This document shows, in pieces, positions 28,796-37,502 of a stretch of DNA of 64,000 nt. How positions within the stretch are numbered: the stretch's first letter is position 1; every line of letters starts with the position of its first letter. The stretch is taken from positions 1,798,001 through 1,862,000 of the forward strand of contig NZ_CP017075.1 in NCBI RefSeq assembly GCF_001742225.1, written 5' to 3'. The notes under the pieces are model-generated. The model did no database searches. It saw only the letters and a list, made by a program, of their open reading frames with translations, and was not told the DNA's origin. This DNA is from Novosphingobium resinovorum. Its GTDB lineage: Bacteria > Pseudomonadota > Alphaproteobacteria > Sphingomonadales > Sphingomonadaceae. The position numbers were made by a program, and so were the translations under genes.

Positions 28796-29548
28796 TCAGA
28801 TCAGCGCGAAAAGACGCCCGGCCAGCCAGCCCATCGCCACCGAAACGAATACCGCCAGCAGGCCATAAGCGAAGCCGTAATCCTCCGCGAAATTGGCGAT
28901 GGCGCGCTCGATACCGAGCTTGCGCACCTCGACCTGGCTGCTCGCCGACGCGACTACCCGGCCCTTGGAAATGGCGAAAGTTTCTGCGGTATAGATGCCC
29001 GTCGGCACGCGCGAGGGCAGTTCGATCCGGGCCTGGTAAAGCACCTGCTCCTTGACCGTGACGCCGCCCTCCTCCTCGCGGTAGAGCCCGATCCGGCGGT
29101 TGAGATCGACCAGCCCCGAGGAGAAACGCGCCTGTTCGTCGGGATCGATCGCGCCGATCGGCGACAGCTGAAGCCACTTGAGCCCAAGCTCATAGATCGC
29201 CGCCGTCTTGTCGTCGACGATGTCAGCGATCGGCCGGCTCGAGGCGATGGCGTAGTAACTCGGCGCGCTGCGCAGTTCGGTGCTGGCGGCGTTGATCCAG
29301 ACGCCCGCGACCTTCTGCTTTTCGCGCAGGACGATGGACTGGGTCGGCCCCTTGAGCACGACGACGATGTCGTAGTCCTGCGCCGCGCGCGAGCCCTCGG
29401 GCGTCAACACAGCGCCGAAGAGCAGCAGTTCGGTGCCGGTGAAGCCCTGTTGCAGATCGACTTCGTGCTGCGAGACTTCGGGTACGAGGATCGGGTCGCG
29501 CGCACCGGTCAGCGCGACAAGCGCCAGCAGTGCGAGCCACACCCTCAC
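28796..29548 (-). CDS. TIGR02186 family exported/membrane protein
   Basis: A 250-residue protein with an N-terminal signal sequence (RVWLALLALVALTGA) and a C-terminal membrane helix (FAYGLLAVFVSVAMGWLAGRLFAL), so most of it lies in the periplasm. It matches the family of conserved alphaproteobacterial proteins that always follow a TauE/SafE permease, with the features VPEVSQHEVDLQQGFTGTEL and DYDIVVVLKGP. The GTG start overlaps the upstream permease stop. It probably forms a complex with the permease; the biochemical role is not established. Confidence 0.88.
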   Translation of the reverse strand: MRVWLALLALVALTGARDPILVPEVSQHEVDLQQGFTGTELLLFGAVLTPEGSRAAQDYDIVVVLKGPTQSIVLREKQKVAGVWINAASTELRSAPSYYAIASSRPIADIVDDKTAAIYELGLKWLQLSPIGAIDPDEQARFSSGLVDLNRRIGLYREEEGGVTVKEQVLYQARIELPSRVPTGIYTAETFAISKGRVVASASSQVEVRKLGIERAIANFAEDYGFAYGLLAVFVSVAMGWLAGRLFALI

Positions 29549-30459
29549 AGCGGCGCAACCGTGTAGATCTCGTCAGGCCGATAGCCGAGGCCCAGCGCCA
29601 TGCGCCCGGCGACCAGCAGCACGATGACGGCGAGGATAAGGCGCAGTTTCACCGGGCTGGCCTTCTGCGCGAACTGCGCGCCGACCTGAGCGCCCGACAC
29701 CGAGCCCAGCAGCAGCAGCGAGGCCAGCACGATATCGACGGCGTGAGTGGTCAGCGCGTGCATCATCGTCGTCGCCATCGTCACGAAGAGGATCTGGAAC
29801 AGTGAGGTGCCGACGACGACATTGGCGCTCATGCCGAGAATATAGAGCATCGCCGGGACCAGCACGAAGCCGCCGCCGATGCCCATCAGCATGGTCAGGA
29901 TGCCGGTCCCGATCCCCAGCAGCAGCGGCGCCAGCGGCGAGATGTAGAGGCCCGAGCGGTAGAACCGCCAGCGCATCGGCAGGCTGGCGACCATCGGGTG
30001 ATGGCGGCGCTTCCTGGCGGCGATGGGAATCCCGGTCCGCTCGGCGCGGATCGACTGGATACTCTCCTTGGCCATCAAGCCGCCGATCGAGCCGAGCAGC
30101 ACGACGTAGAGGATGTTGATGACCGTATCGATCTGGCCCAACTGCTCGAGCAGGTTGAACAACAGCGAGCCGAGCCCGGTGCCCATGATGCCGCCGGCTA
30201 CCATGACCGCGCCCATCTGGTAATCCACGCCGCCCCGCCGGGTATGCGCGAAGACGCCCGAGACGCTGGCGCCGGTCACCTGGCTGGCTGCCGATGCTGC
30301 AGCGACCGTAGGCGGGATACCGTAGAAGATCATCAACGGCGTCGTCAGGAACCCGCCGCCCACGCCGAACATGCCCGACAGCACGCCGGTCAGCGCCCCC
30401 AGCGCGACGATGATGAGGCCGTTGACCGAAAGGTTGGCGATGGGGAGGTAGACGTCCAT
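29545..30459 (-). CDS. TauE/SafE-family sulfite/organosulfonate exporter
   Basis: A 304-residue membrane permease with about eight helices in two repeats, each beginning with a Gly-rich motif: LTGVLSGMFGVGGGFLTTPLMI in the first and ILTMLMGIGGGFVLVPAML in the second. These are the TauE signature. The ATG at 30459 is preferred to an upstream GTG. It is coupled to the TIGR02186 gene. Family members export sulfite, sulfoacetate or related anions; which one is moved here is unknown. Confidence 0.92.
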   Translation of the reverse strand: MDVYLPIANLSVNGLIIVALGALTGVLSGMFGVGGGFLTTPLMIFYGIPPTVAAASAASQVTGASVSGVFAHTRRGGVDYQMGAVMVAGGIMGTGLGSLLFNLLEQLGQIDTVINILYVVLLGSIGGLMAKESIQSIRAERTGIPIAARKRRHHPMVASLPMRWRFYRSGLYISPLAPLLLGIGTGILTMLMGIGGGFVLVPAMLYILGMSANVVVGTSLFQILFVTMATTMMHALTTHAVDIVLASLLLLGSVSGAQVGAQFAQKASPVKLRLILAVIVLLVAGRMALGLGYRPDEIYTVAPL

Positions 30460-30505
30460 TGCCCCCACTCGCTACCGCAGCATGGCGTCGCGGAAAAGGC
30501 GCGTT

Positions 30506-31591
30506 TCAGAATCCTGCGGATAGCGTGAGGGCGGGGCCGGAGCCGGGCACGGCGTCACCGGCAAGGCGGAAGCGCCAGTCCACCGCGACCCGCCCATCGA
30601 TGCCGCGCCCGAGCGGCATCGCAACCGAGGCGGTCGGTCCCGCATCGAGCCGCGCCGCGCCCTTCTGCGCTCCGCCCCAAAGCCCTCCACCGATCCGCAC
30701 GTCCGCTGCCCGCACAGTCAGCAATCCCCGATCCGCGCGGAACTGACCGTCAGCGAACATTGTCGCGTAGCGCCCGGCGACATATCCTGCCTGCGCGTAG
30801 GCCTCTCCTCGGAAGCCGGCGAGCAGCGGGAATAGCGGCAATTCGGTGATCGCCATCGCTGCGCCCTGTATCCGGCGCTGCCCCATCTGGTCGGTCATCC
30901 GCCCCTCCAGCGCCGCGACGACAGGCAACGCAGTGATCGGCCGGGCCGACAAACCAACTGCCGCCGTGGTTTCTCGGATTTGCCCGGTCGTCGAGGTGCT
31001 TCGCAAGTAGACCGTCGGCCGATGCCTACTGGCCAATGCCAGCCGGTAGCGCAGCACTCCGCCCGCCTGACTAGCGCCGTAAATCCCGGGAATCGCCCCA
31101 GGCGAAGCTGGAGCACCGGAACTGTCCCGTCGCATCAGCGCCCATGCGTCCATCGACCAGCGGCGCGGCCGCCAAGGCACGATCGGCAGCCCGGTCGGCT
31201 GAGGTGCGGCGACCGTCCCGGGCACGTCGGGTGCGTAGAAACGCGGCAAGGGCTGCAAGGCGCCAAAGTCCTCGCGCAAGTGCGGCATGATCGACAGAGC
31301 GGAAATGCCGGACGACACCGCAGGCGCGGCCGGCGCGGAATAGGTCATGACATAACGCACCGCAGGCCGGCCAACGCCAAAATCGGGCGCAATGTCATAG
31401 GCTCTAGGATCATCGCCGGCATAGCTCGGAAGGGACTGGAGCCCTAAGCCGACTTCACTACCCGCAACGACGGCTGGCGCGGCCTTTGAGACCAGCGGTT
31501 CCCATGTCGCAGCGCGCCCTCCAACCCAGCCCCCCAACAAGGCCAGCAGGGCCAGAAGTGGATGCCCGCGTGAAATCGCTCCGCCGCTCAC
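30506..31591 (-). CDS. Outer-membrane partner of the NfrB-like glycosyltransferase
   Basis: A 361-residue exported protein. The GTG at 31591 overlaps the stop of the glycosyltransferase gene. The signal peptide is HPLLALLALLGGWVGGRA. The rest is Pro/Ala/Arg-rich in the first 130 residues, then a beta-rich half with outer-membrane barrel strands (VLRYRLALAS, ETTAAVGLSARP, LVAALEGR-like, YAQAGYVAGRYATMFADGQF, VAVDWRFRLAG) ending in ALTLSAGF with terminal Phe. Position suggests an NfrA-like glycan secretion or receptor channel, but it is far shorter than E. coli NfrA and shows no TPR domain. The barrel is likely; NfrA function is inferred. Confidence 0.75.
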   Translation of the reverse strand: MSGGAISRGHPLLALLALLGGWVGGRAATWEPLVSKAAPAVVAGSEVGLGLQSLPSYAGDDPRAYDIAPDFGVGRPAVRYVMTYSAPAAPAVSSGISALSIMPHLREDFGALQPLPRFYAPDVPGTVAAPQPTGLPIVPWRPRRWSMDAWALMRRDSSGAPASPGAIPGIYGASQAGGVLRYRLALASRHRPTVYLRSTSTTGQIRETTAAVGLSARPITALPVVAALEGRMTDQMGQRRIQGAAMAITELPLFPLLAGFRGEAYAQAGYVAGRYATMFADGQFRADRGLLTVRAADVRIGGGLWGGAQKGAARLDAGPTASVAMPLGRGIDGRVAVDWRFRLAGDAVPGSGPALTLSAGF

Positions 31592-33045
31592 GACGCAGCC
31601 AGCCTTGAACGGGTCGGCGCCAACTCAAGCAGTGTCGGGTGCCCTACGTGCTCGGTCTTCTCCCAACGTACGGGATTTCCCCTCAAGGTCATCACATAGC
31701 TGAAGAGCGCGCGGCGGCCCGCCAGAATGGCGATTGCATTGGCAACGACGATACGCGGAATCGCGCCAAGCCCCTCGACCAGCCCGTATTCGCTTGCGGT
31801 GAAGAAGCACCGCAAACCGCTTCGCCAGACGAAACTCGCCAGGCAGATGGCCAACAGCGCCTGCAGCAAAGGCGAAAGCTCCGTGCCTTGTACGAGTCCT
31901 TCACGTTCGGCCAGTTTCAATGCCGCCTCGATCAGCAGCAACCCATAACCGCACGCGAGGATCAGAGCCGTGAGCGGGCCACGCCGGTCCCTAAGTGCCA
32001 TCCACTGGTCGATAACTCCGCTGCCCCAACCAAGCCGGTCCCACCCCTGGAACGAAATCCCGTGAATCCACCGCGATTTCTGACGCACAGCGTCGGCGAG
32101 CTTTGATGGGAAGTAGGCCCGCGTCGCGACCAATCCGCCAGTCTCGTCACGAACCCTCAAGAAGCGCGAAGTTCCGCCTTCCCGCTGCACCAGCAGCCCG
32201 AGCTCGTAGTCTTCGGTAAGGCACTCGGCCGCGAACGGGCCGCCGTCGCGACCGCGACGAAGCGCAATGCGCGCGATCATATCGCGCGAAAAACCACACG
32301 CTACGCCTGCCGCCGGCATCGCTGCTCCCAGCGCATCGCGAACGACCATGGCCTTGCCGTGCGACTCGGCGAACTCATCGGCATAGTGCGCCGCGATCCA
32401 TGGCGAGGCTGGCTGCAGTTCGGGGCGCACGGGAAGCTGCGCGAAGTCTGCCCGGCGCAGCGCCCGGTCGATCACGGCGAGTTCCGCCGGATGCACCATG
32501 TCCTCCGCGTCGTGGAGCACGACGGATCGATAGCGCCAGCCATAGCGAAGCTCGTCAGCGCAGAGCGCGGCGTAAATTCGATTGAGGCAATCCGCCTTGG
32601 TAGTCGGCCCTGGGCAGTCGCCTATCACCGTACGAACCCGCAAGTCACCGCCTGCCGCAGCGGCGACCGCCGCGATCGTGTCCGGATCGTTGCAATAGCA
32701 GCCGAGGTACAGTGTGAACTCGTCCTGCCGCCAATTGGCCAGCGCATGGCGAACCGTGTGCCCAATTACTTCTGCTTCCTGCCAGGCAGCGATCAACACG
32801 GCGGCGCGTCCGGAGAGCGGTGCGGTGGCTTCTGCCTGCGTGATGCGCGAATCCGGCGAGCGTCCCGTCAACCGAAGTCCGATCCACAACGCGTCGATCA
32901 TGAATTCGTCCAAGGCGCCAAGGACAAGCCAGAATGCCACGAACAGCAGCAATTCCTGCTCGAACGCCTGCACATGGGCGACGATATCAATGAGCGCCTG
33001 CGATCCCCGCACTTCGTCCCCCAGCCACGGCCAGTGGTCGATCAT
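31588..33045 (-). CDS. NfrB-like (N4 adsorption protein B type) family 2 glycosyltransferase
   Basis: A 485-residue inner-membrane glycosyltransferase. One helix near residues 30-50 precedes a GT2 domain with VLIAAWQEAEVIG, the DAED acidic motif, the acceptor motif TEDYELG and the processive-synthase motif QKSRWIHG; three further helices follow. This is the NfrB/cellulose-synthase-like layout, expected to polymerise and extrude a glycan. E. coli NfrB has an additional C-terminal MshEN-type domain for c-di-GMP, absent here. The ATG at 33045 lies in a perfect hairpin; a GTG at 33012 with GGGGG five bases before is a credible alternative. It is the first gene of a two-gene operon. Confidence 0.88.
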   Translation of the reverse strand: MIDHWPWLGDEVRGSQALIDIVAHVQAFEQELLLFVAFWLVLGALDEFMIDALWIGLRLTGRSPDSRITQAEATAPLSGRAAVLIAAWQEAEVIGHTVRHALANWRQDEFTLYLGCYCNDPDTIAAVAAAAGGDLRVRTVIGDCPGPTTKADCLNRIYAALCADELRYGWRYRSVVLHDAEDMVHPAELAVIDRALRRADFAQLPVRPELQPASPWIAAHYADEFAESHGKAMVVRDALGAAMPAAGVACGFSRDMIARIALRRGRDGGPFAAECLTEDYELGLLVQREGGTSRFLRVRDETGGLVATRAYFPSKLADAVRQKSRWIHGISFQGWDRLGWGSGVIDQWMALRDRRGPLTALILACGYGLLLIEAALKLAEREGLVQGTELSPLLQALLAICLASFVWRSGLRCFFTASEYGLVEGLGAIPRIVVANAIAILAGRRALFSYVMTLRGNPVRWEKTEHVGHPTLLELAPTRSRLAAS

Positions 33046-33065
33046 CCCCTACGATCGACCACTGG
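33031..33065 (-). promoter_or_regulatory. Perfect 13 bp hairpin around the glycosyltransferase start
   Basis: CCAGTGGTCGATC (33031-33043) and GATCGACCACTGG (33053-33065) are exact inverted repeats with a 9-base loop. In the mRNA the loop is GUAGGGGAU, holding the purine run AGGGG, and the AUG straddles the loop and the 3' arm. It could block or expose the start, serve as a leader hairpin if translation begins at 33012, or bind a dimeric repressor. Confidence 0.75.
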
Positions 33066-33146
33066 GCGCAGATTATCGGCAGGGACGCTCTCTTCGCAAA
33101 CGCGAAGGCACGCCGTTTCAGAAAGTTAACGGCGTCTTGACGATAC

Positions 33147-33578
33147 TTACCAGGATCCGACGTTGGGCATGCTCGCCCACGGCTCGGCAGGTTCGAGATG
33201 ACCATCCTGCAGCAGTTCGATGGAAATGCCGTCCGGCGTGCGCACGAAGGCCATGTGGCCATCGCGCGGCGGGCGGTTGATGGTCACGCCGCCGTCCTGC
33301 AACCGCTGGCAGGTCTCGTAGATATCGGACACCTGAAACGCGAGGTGACCGAAATTGCGACCGCCGGGGTAAGCCTCAGCCGATCCATCCTCTGCAGGCC
33401 AGTTGTAGGTCAGTTCGACCTCTGCCTCTTCCTGCCCCGGCGCGGCAAGATAGATCAGCGTGAAACGACCTTGTTCGCTGGAGAACCGGCGCGTTTCCTT
33501 GAGCCCGACGAGTTCGAAGAAGCGGATCGTCTCATCCGGATCGGTCACGCGGATCATGGTGTGAAGGTAGCGGGTCAT
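33147..33578 (-). CDS. gloA: Lactoylglutathione lyase (glyoxalase I)-like
   Basis: A 143-residue VOC-fold protein close to GloA, which turns the methylglyoxal-glutathione hemithioacetal into S-lactoylglutathione. The metal-ligand pattern of bacterial GloA is intact: His6 (YLHTMIRV), Glu55 (VELTYNW), His78 (FGHLAFQV) and Glu121 (SIELLQ). The sequence YLHTMIRVTDPDETIRFFE is typical. It is slightly longer than E. coli GloA at the C-terminus. It stands alone, divergent from the SIMPL gene. Confidence 0.9.
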   Translation of the reverse strand: MTRYLHTMIRVTDPDETIRFFELVGLKETRRFSSEQGRFTLIYLAAPGQEEAEVELTYNWPAEDGSAEAYPGGRNFGHLAFQVSDIYETCQRLQDGGVTINRPPRDGHMAFVRTPDGISIELLQDGHLEPAEPWASMPNVGSW

Positions 33579-33673
33579 GGGATGGCTTTCTTCATTTCAT
33601 CGACACTGTGGAACAATTCATCGCACATACAGCCGCCAGCCTGCATGACGCGGCGACGATCAGGGAGAGAGCG

Positions 33674-34429
33674 ATGAGCGAAGATAGTTCCGCCGAAAGT
33701 CAGCACAAGGGCATTGCCCGCCTCGGAGGTATAACCGGTCGATGGCTGGCGAGCGCCACGATCCTGGCGGTGGGCATCGTCATCGGCGGCTTCGCATTGG
33801 GTGACGGCATCAAGCGGGCGCAGCGCGCGGACCGTGCGGTCACCGTCAAGGGCCTCGCCGAACGTGACGTCACCGCCGATCTCGCCACCTGGACCATCAG
33901 CTATTCCGCGACCGCACCCGATCTTGCCACCGCACAGGCGAGCGTGGACCGCGACACCGTCCAGATCCGCGCATTCTTCCGCGAACTCGGATTCCCGGCC
34001 GAGGCGCTCCAGCCAACCGGCGTCAACGTCAACCAGACCAAGGACAATGGCGTCGTCAGTTTCACCGTGCGCCAGCGGGTGAGCCTGCGCACCACTGACA
34101 TAAAGCGCGCGCAGAATGCCGTGCGCCGCCAGTTCGACCTCGTGCGGCGCGGCGTGATGCTCGAGGAAGGTTCGGGCATGGCGTATACCTTCACCCGGCT
34201 CAACGGCATCAAGCCGGAGATGGTCGCCGCCGCGACCCGGGATGCGCGCTCGGCCGCCGAACAGTTCGCCAAGGACAGCGGCGCCGAAGTCGGCGCGATC
34301 AAGAATGCCGCTCAAGGCTACTTTTCGATCGAGGCGCGGGACGGCGATTCGGGCGGTAGCTGGGGACAGTCCGACACGCCTTACAAGAAGGTGCGCGTCG
34401 TCACGACGATCGACTTCTACCTGAAATGA
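33674..34429 (+). CDS. SIMPL-domain (DUF541) membrane-anchored periplasmic protein
   Basis: A 251-residue protein with an N-terminal membrane anchor (WLASATILAVGIVIGGFALG) and a SIMPL/DUF541 domain (VTVKGLAERDVTADLATWTISYSATAPDL... to YKKVRVVTTIDFYLK). SIMPL proteins form ring-shaped or signalling-related periplasmic assemblies; BP26 of Brucella is a relative, with no agreed biochemical activity. The ATG at 33674 has AGGGAGAG just upstream; an in-frame upstream start adds an unlikely 22 residues. Confidence 0.92.
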   Translation: MSEDSSAESQHKGIARLGGITGRWLASATILAVGIVIGGFALGDGIKRAQRADRAVTVKGLAERDVTADLATWTISYSATAPDLATAQASVDRDTVQIRAFFRELGFPAEALQPTGVNVNQTKDNGVVSFTVRQRVSLRTTDIKRAQNAVRRQFDLVRRGVMLEEGSGMAYTFTRLNGIKPEMVAAATRDARSAAEQFAKDSGAEVGAIKNAAQGYFSIEARDGDSGGSWGQSDTPYKKVRVVTTIDFYLK

Positions 34430-34430
34430 G

Positions 34431-34462
34431 GAAGCCCGTCCGGATCGTTCCGGACGGGCTTC
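34431..34462. terminator. Perfect 14 bp-stem hairpin between convergent genes
   Basis: GAAGCCCGTCCGGA (34431-34444) and TCCGGACGGGCTTC (34449-34462) pair across TCGT, two bases after the SIMPL stop and facing the TorF gene end at 34483. The T run is short on both strands, so it is a terminator of medium strength that can serve both genes. Confidence 0.75.
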
Positions 34463-34482
34463 GTCCTGCTATGCGTTGACGA

Positions 34483-35247
34483 TCAGAACGCTGCGGTGAG
34501 CGTCGCGACCACAGTGTCGTCGGTATAGCTGTCGATGCTCGGACCGCTGACGCCGACGTAGGACAGGCTCACCGAAAGCGGGCCGTAAACGGTCGCCGAA
34601 GCGCCGATCGACCAGTCGATGCCGGTCTTGTCGGCGTTGCAGTAGTAGCACGGAGCCAGCGCGCCGTCGGTGTAGCCGAGGTGACCCGAGACCGTCAGCG
34701 GCGTGTTCGGAATACCGATATCGACGTTGGAATAGACGTAGAGATTGTCATGCTTGGCCGTGCCCGCGAAGTTCGGCAGTGCCGTCTGCTTCCAGGCGTA
34801 GTTGGCGCCGACCTTCACCTTGGCCGGGCCGACCTGACCGGAGACCGAGGCATAGGGCTCGAAGAACTCCGCGGTGCCGACGTGGCCGTTCGGATAGGCG
34901 TAGTAGAGCAGACCCGCATCGAGCGTCAGGCCAGGCGTCACTTCGCCGGTCCAGCCGCCGAAGATGTCGAGTTCGGTGCTGCCGTAAGTGGAGCCCAGGT
35001 CGATCGAAGAGCCCCAGGTTGCGATGTAGAAGCCGCTGGCGTGCGAAACGGTGATGCCGCCCTGGATCGCAATGTCGCCGGCCGACTGCGAGACGCCGCG
35101 GAAGCGGTAGTCGCTGGTCAGAGCCGCGCTGCCGGTGATGGTGATTTCCTTGGGCGCCTCGGCGTCCTGCGCAAATGCCGGAGTTGCGGAAAGCGCAGTG
35201 CCCGCAAGGAGAGAGGCGGCGACAACGCCGCGGACGGACAAGAGCAT
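34483..35247 (-). CDS. TorF-family putative porin
   Basis: A 254-residue outer-membrane protein of the TIGR02001/TorF family. The signal peptide is LLSVRGVVAASLLAGTALSATPAFA; the family hallmark LTSDYRFRGVSQSAGDIAIQGG follows, then barrel strands ending in VATLTAAF with terminal Phe. A CYYC motif in a loop near residue 208 may form a disulphide or bind metal, an unusual feature to note. The ATG at 35247 has AGGG upstream. Function in sphingomonads is unproven; the family is thought to form small porins. Confidence 0.92.
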   Translation of the reverse strand: MLLSVRGVVAASLLAGTALSATPAFAQDAEAPKEITITGSAALTSDYRFRGVSQSAGDIAIQGGITVSHASGFYIATWGSSIDLGSTYGSTELDIFGGWTGEVTPGLTLDAGLLYYAYPNGHVGTAEFFEPYASVSGQVGPAKVKVGANYAWKQTALPNFAGTAKHDNLYVYSNVDIGIPNTPLTVSGHLGYTDGALAPCYYCNADKTGIDWSIGASATVYGPLSVSLSYVGVSGPSIDSYTDDTVVATLTAAF

Positions 35248-35451
35248 GGTGTTTCCCTCACAAATTTATTGTCTTTGATGCCTCGTCCCACCTGCGTCCG
35301 CTGCATGGAGTCTCGTTCCGGATCTCCCTTGCGACGGCACAATATTGCTGCACTGCAGCTAGAAGACGCACAAGAAAAATTTCAATACAGCAACATTCAA
35401 GAAACGATGTGTGGATTTTTTGCCACTGCACCCTCTGGTGTTTCCTACGGG

Positions 35452-35480
35452 TTGTGCGGGGGAGCGGGGCAGTTTATACT
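35452..35480 (+). promoter_or_regulatory. Candidate sigma-70 promoter giving a leaderless phosphatase mRNA
   Basis: TTGTGC (35452-35457), 17 bases, then TATACT (35475-35480). A start site about seven bases on would fall at 35486-35488, leaving about six bases before the ATG at 35493. No ribosome-binding site is seen between them. Motifs are seen; usage is inferred. Confidence 0.5.
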
Positions 35481-35492
35481 GCAGCGCAATAA

Positions 35493-36281
35493 ATGCTGAA
35501 CACGATACGAAAGCTCATGGGCCGGGCCGACCAACGGCGAGCCCCTTGGATCCCTTCCGGTGAACGGGTTTACGCCGTGGGCGATATCCATGGCCGTGCC
35601 GATCTTTTCGAGCATCTCATCCACACGATCGAGCAGGATGATGCGGCGCGCGGACGTGCGCATACGACCGTCGTTCTCCTGGGTGACCTAATTGATCGGG
35701 GCGACGACAGTGCCGGGGTCGTAGCCCGCGCGCGCCAGTGGGGCCGCGAGCGTGAGGTGGAGTTCATCCAGGGCAATCACGAGGAAATGCTGCTGGTTGC
35801 CAGCAAGGATGCCGAGGCCATGCGCGGTTTCCTCAAGTTCGGCGGGCTGGAGACGATCCTGTCCTACGGTATCGACAAGGACACACTGCTCGCAGCCGAT
35901 GCCGAAGAGATGCAGCGCCTGATGAACGAGGCGATTCCGCAGGACGACTTCGACTTCCTCGACAGCTTCAAGAAGATGCACCGCGTAGGAGACTACGTGT
36001 TCGTCCATGCAGGTGTCCGCCCCGATACACCGCTCGAACACCAGCTCGGCCGCGACTGCCGCTGGATTCGCGAGCCTTTCCTGAGCCATCGCGGCGATTT
36101 CGGGGCGTTCGTGGTGCATGGGCATACGATCACGCCTGAACCGGACGAGCGCGGCAACCGCATCGGCATCGACACCGGCGCATTCCTTCACGGCACGCTG
36201 ACTGCCCTCGGCCTGCAAGGAACCGACCGCTGGTTCCTGACCGCGAGCGACAATGCCGCCGGCTGCAGCGAAGCGGCCTGA
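35493..36281 (+). CDS. Calcineurin-like serine/threonine protein phosphatase (PPP type)
   Basis: A 262-residue metallophosphoesterase with all PPP-family motifs: GDIHGR (residues 30-35), GDLIDRG, GNHE, the FVHAG His and the VHGHT His. It is close to bacterial PrpA/PrpB phosphatases and would remove phosphate from Ser/Thr (or Tyr) of cytosolic proteins with two metal ions. It carries a short basic N-terminal extension. It stands alone; no kinase gene is in the window. Confidence 0.92.
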   Translation: MLNTIRKLMGRADQRRAPWIPSGERVYAVGDIHGRADLFEHLIHTIEQDDAARGRAHTTVVLLGDLIDRGDDSAGVVARARQWGREREVEFIQGNHEEMLLVASKDAEAMRGFLKFGGLETILSYGIDKDTLLAADAEEMQRLMNEAIPQDDFDFLDSFKKMHRVGDYVFVHAGVRPDTPLEHQLGRDCRWIREPFLSHRGDFGAFVVHGHTITPEPDERGNRIGIDTGAFLHGTLTALGLQGTDRWFLTASDNAAGCSEAA

Positions 36282-36307
36282 ATAGCCGGAATTTCAAGGC
36301 CCTGAAT

Positions 36308-36770
<463 letters not shown>

Positions 36771-36776
36771 GGGCGG

Positions 36777-37481
36777 TCACCTAGCACGGCCGGTATCGCG
36801 TTCCAACAGGAGTTCGAACAGGATGCCGCCGATTTCTCCATCGATCTCGCCATCCATGAAGATCGGCCGCCAGCGGCGCTGAAACGCGGTGACGGCGGCC
36901 CGCCCGTCGGTGATGTCGTAGCCGAACCGCTCCAGCGCCAGATAAAAGGCGCCGGGGTTGTCGTAGAACAGGTTCATCTTCGCCTGGGGAATCTCCAGCG
37001 CAAGGCCGAGTTCGCCAAGGCGGTTCCAGTCGAAGTATTCGCCCGGGTCCTGCTTGCGGGCAGGCGCGATATCGGAGTGCGCGACCACGTTGGCCCGGGG
37101 AATGTCGTGCCGGTCCATGATATCCGCCAGCAGCGGCAGCAACGCGTCCATCTGCGGTTCGGGAAACGGACGATAGCCCCATTCATGTCCGGGATTGACC
37201 AGTTCGATGCCGATACTGGCCGAATTCACGTCTGTCTCACCGCGCCAGTAGGAACGGCCCGCGTGCCAGGCCCGCTTGTCCTCAGGAACGAGTGAGGTGA
37301 TCATCCCCTCCTCGTCGATCATATAGTGGGCAGAGACTTCGGCGGCCGGATCGCACATCCGCTCCAGCGCCTCCTCGGCCGACTTCATGCCGGTATAGTG
37401 CAGCACGACCATAGTGATCGGCAGCTTGCGCTCGTTCCAGTTGGGGGAGGCGACGGTGCGATTGACGAGCCAACGGTTCAT
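36777..37481 (-). CDS. N-acetylmuramoyl-L-alanine amidase (AmiD/AmpD-type)
   Basis: A 234-residue zinc amidase (amidase_2 family) that cuts the bond between MurNAc and the stem peptide. Zinc ligands are His28 (VVLHYTGM) and the His/Asp of VVAHSDIAPARKQDPG. A C-terminal segment (GYDITDGRAAVTAFQRRW) is a peptidoglycan-binding-like helix set, as in AmiD. No signal peptide is seen, so it may be cytosolic and act in cell-wall recycling like AmpD. GGAGG lies before the ATG. It is the last gene of a minus-strand operon with the JAMM peptidase and chpT. Confidence 0.92.
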   Translation of the reverse strand: MNRWLVNRTVASPNWNERKLPITMVVLHYTGMKSAEEALERMCDPAAEVSAHYMIDEEGMITSLVPEDKRAWHAGRSYWRGETDVNSASIGIELVNPGHEWGYRPFPEPQMDALLPLLADIMDRHDIPRANVVAHSDIAPARKQDPGEYFDWNRLGELGLALEIPQAKMNLFYDNPGAFYLALERFGYDITDGRAAVTAFQRRWRPIFMDGEIDGEIGGILFELLLERDTGRAR

Positions 37482-37502
37482 CTTCGTCGCGCCTCCTTCC
37501 CG

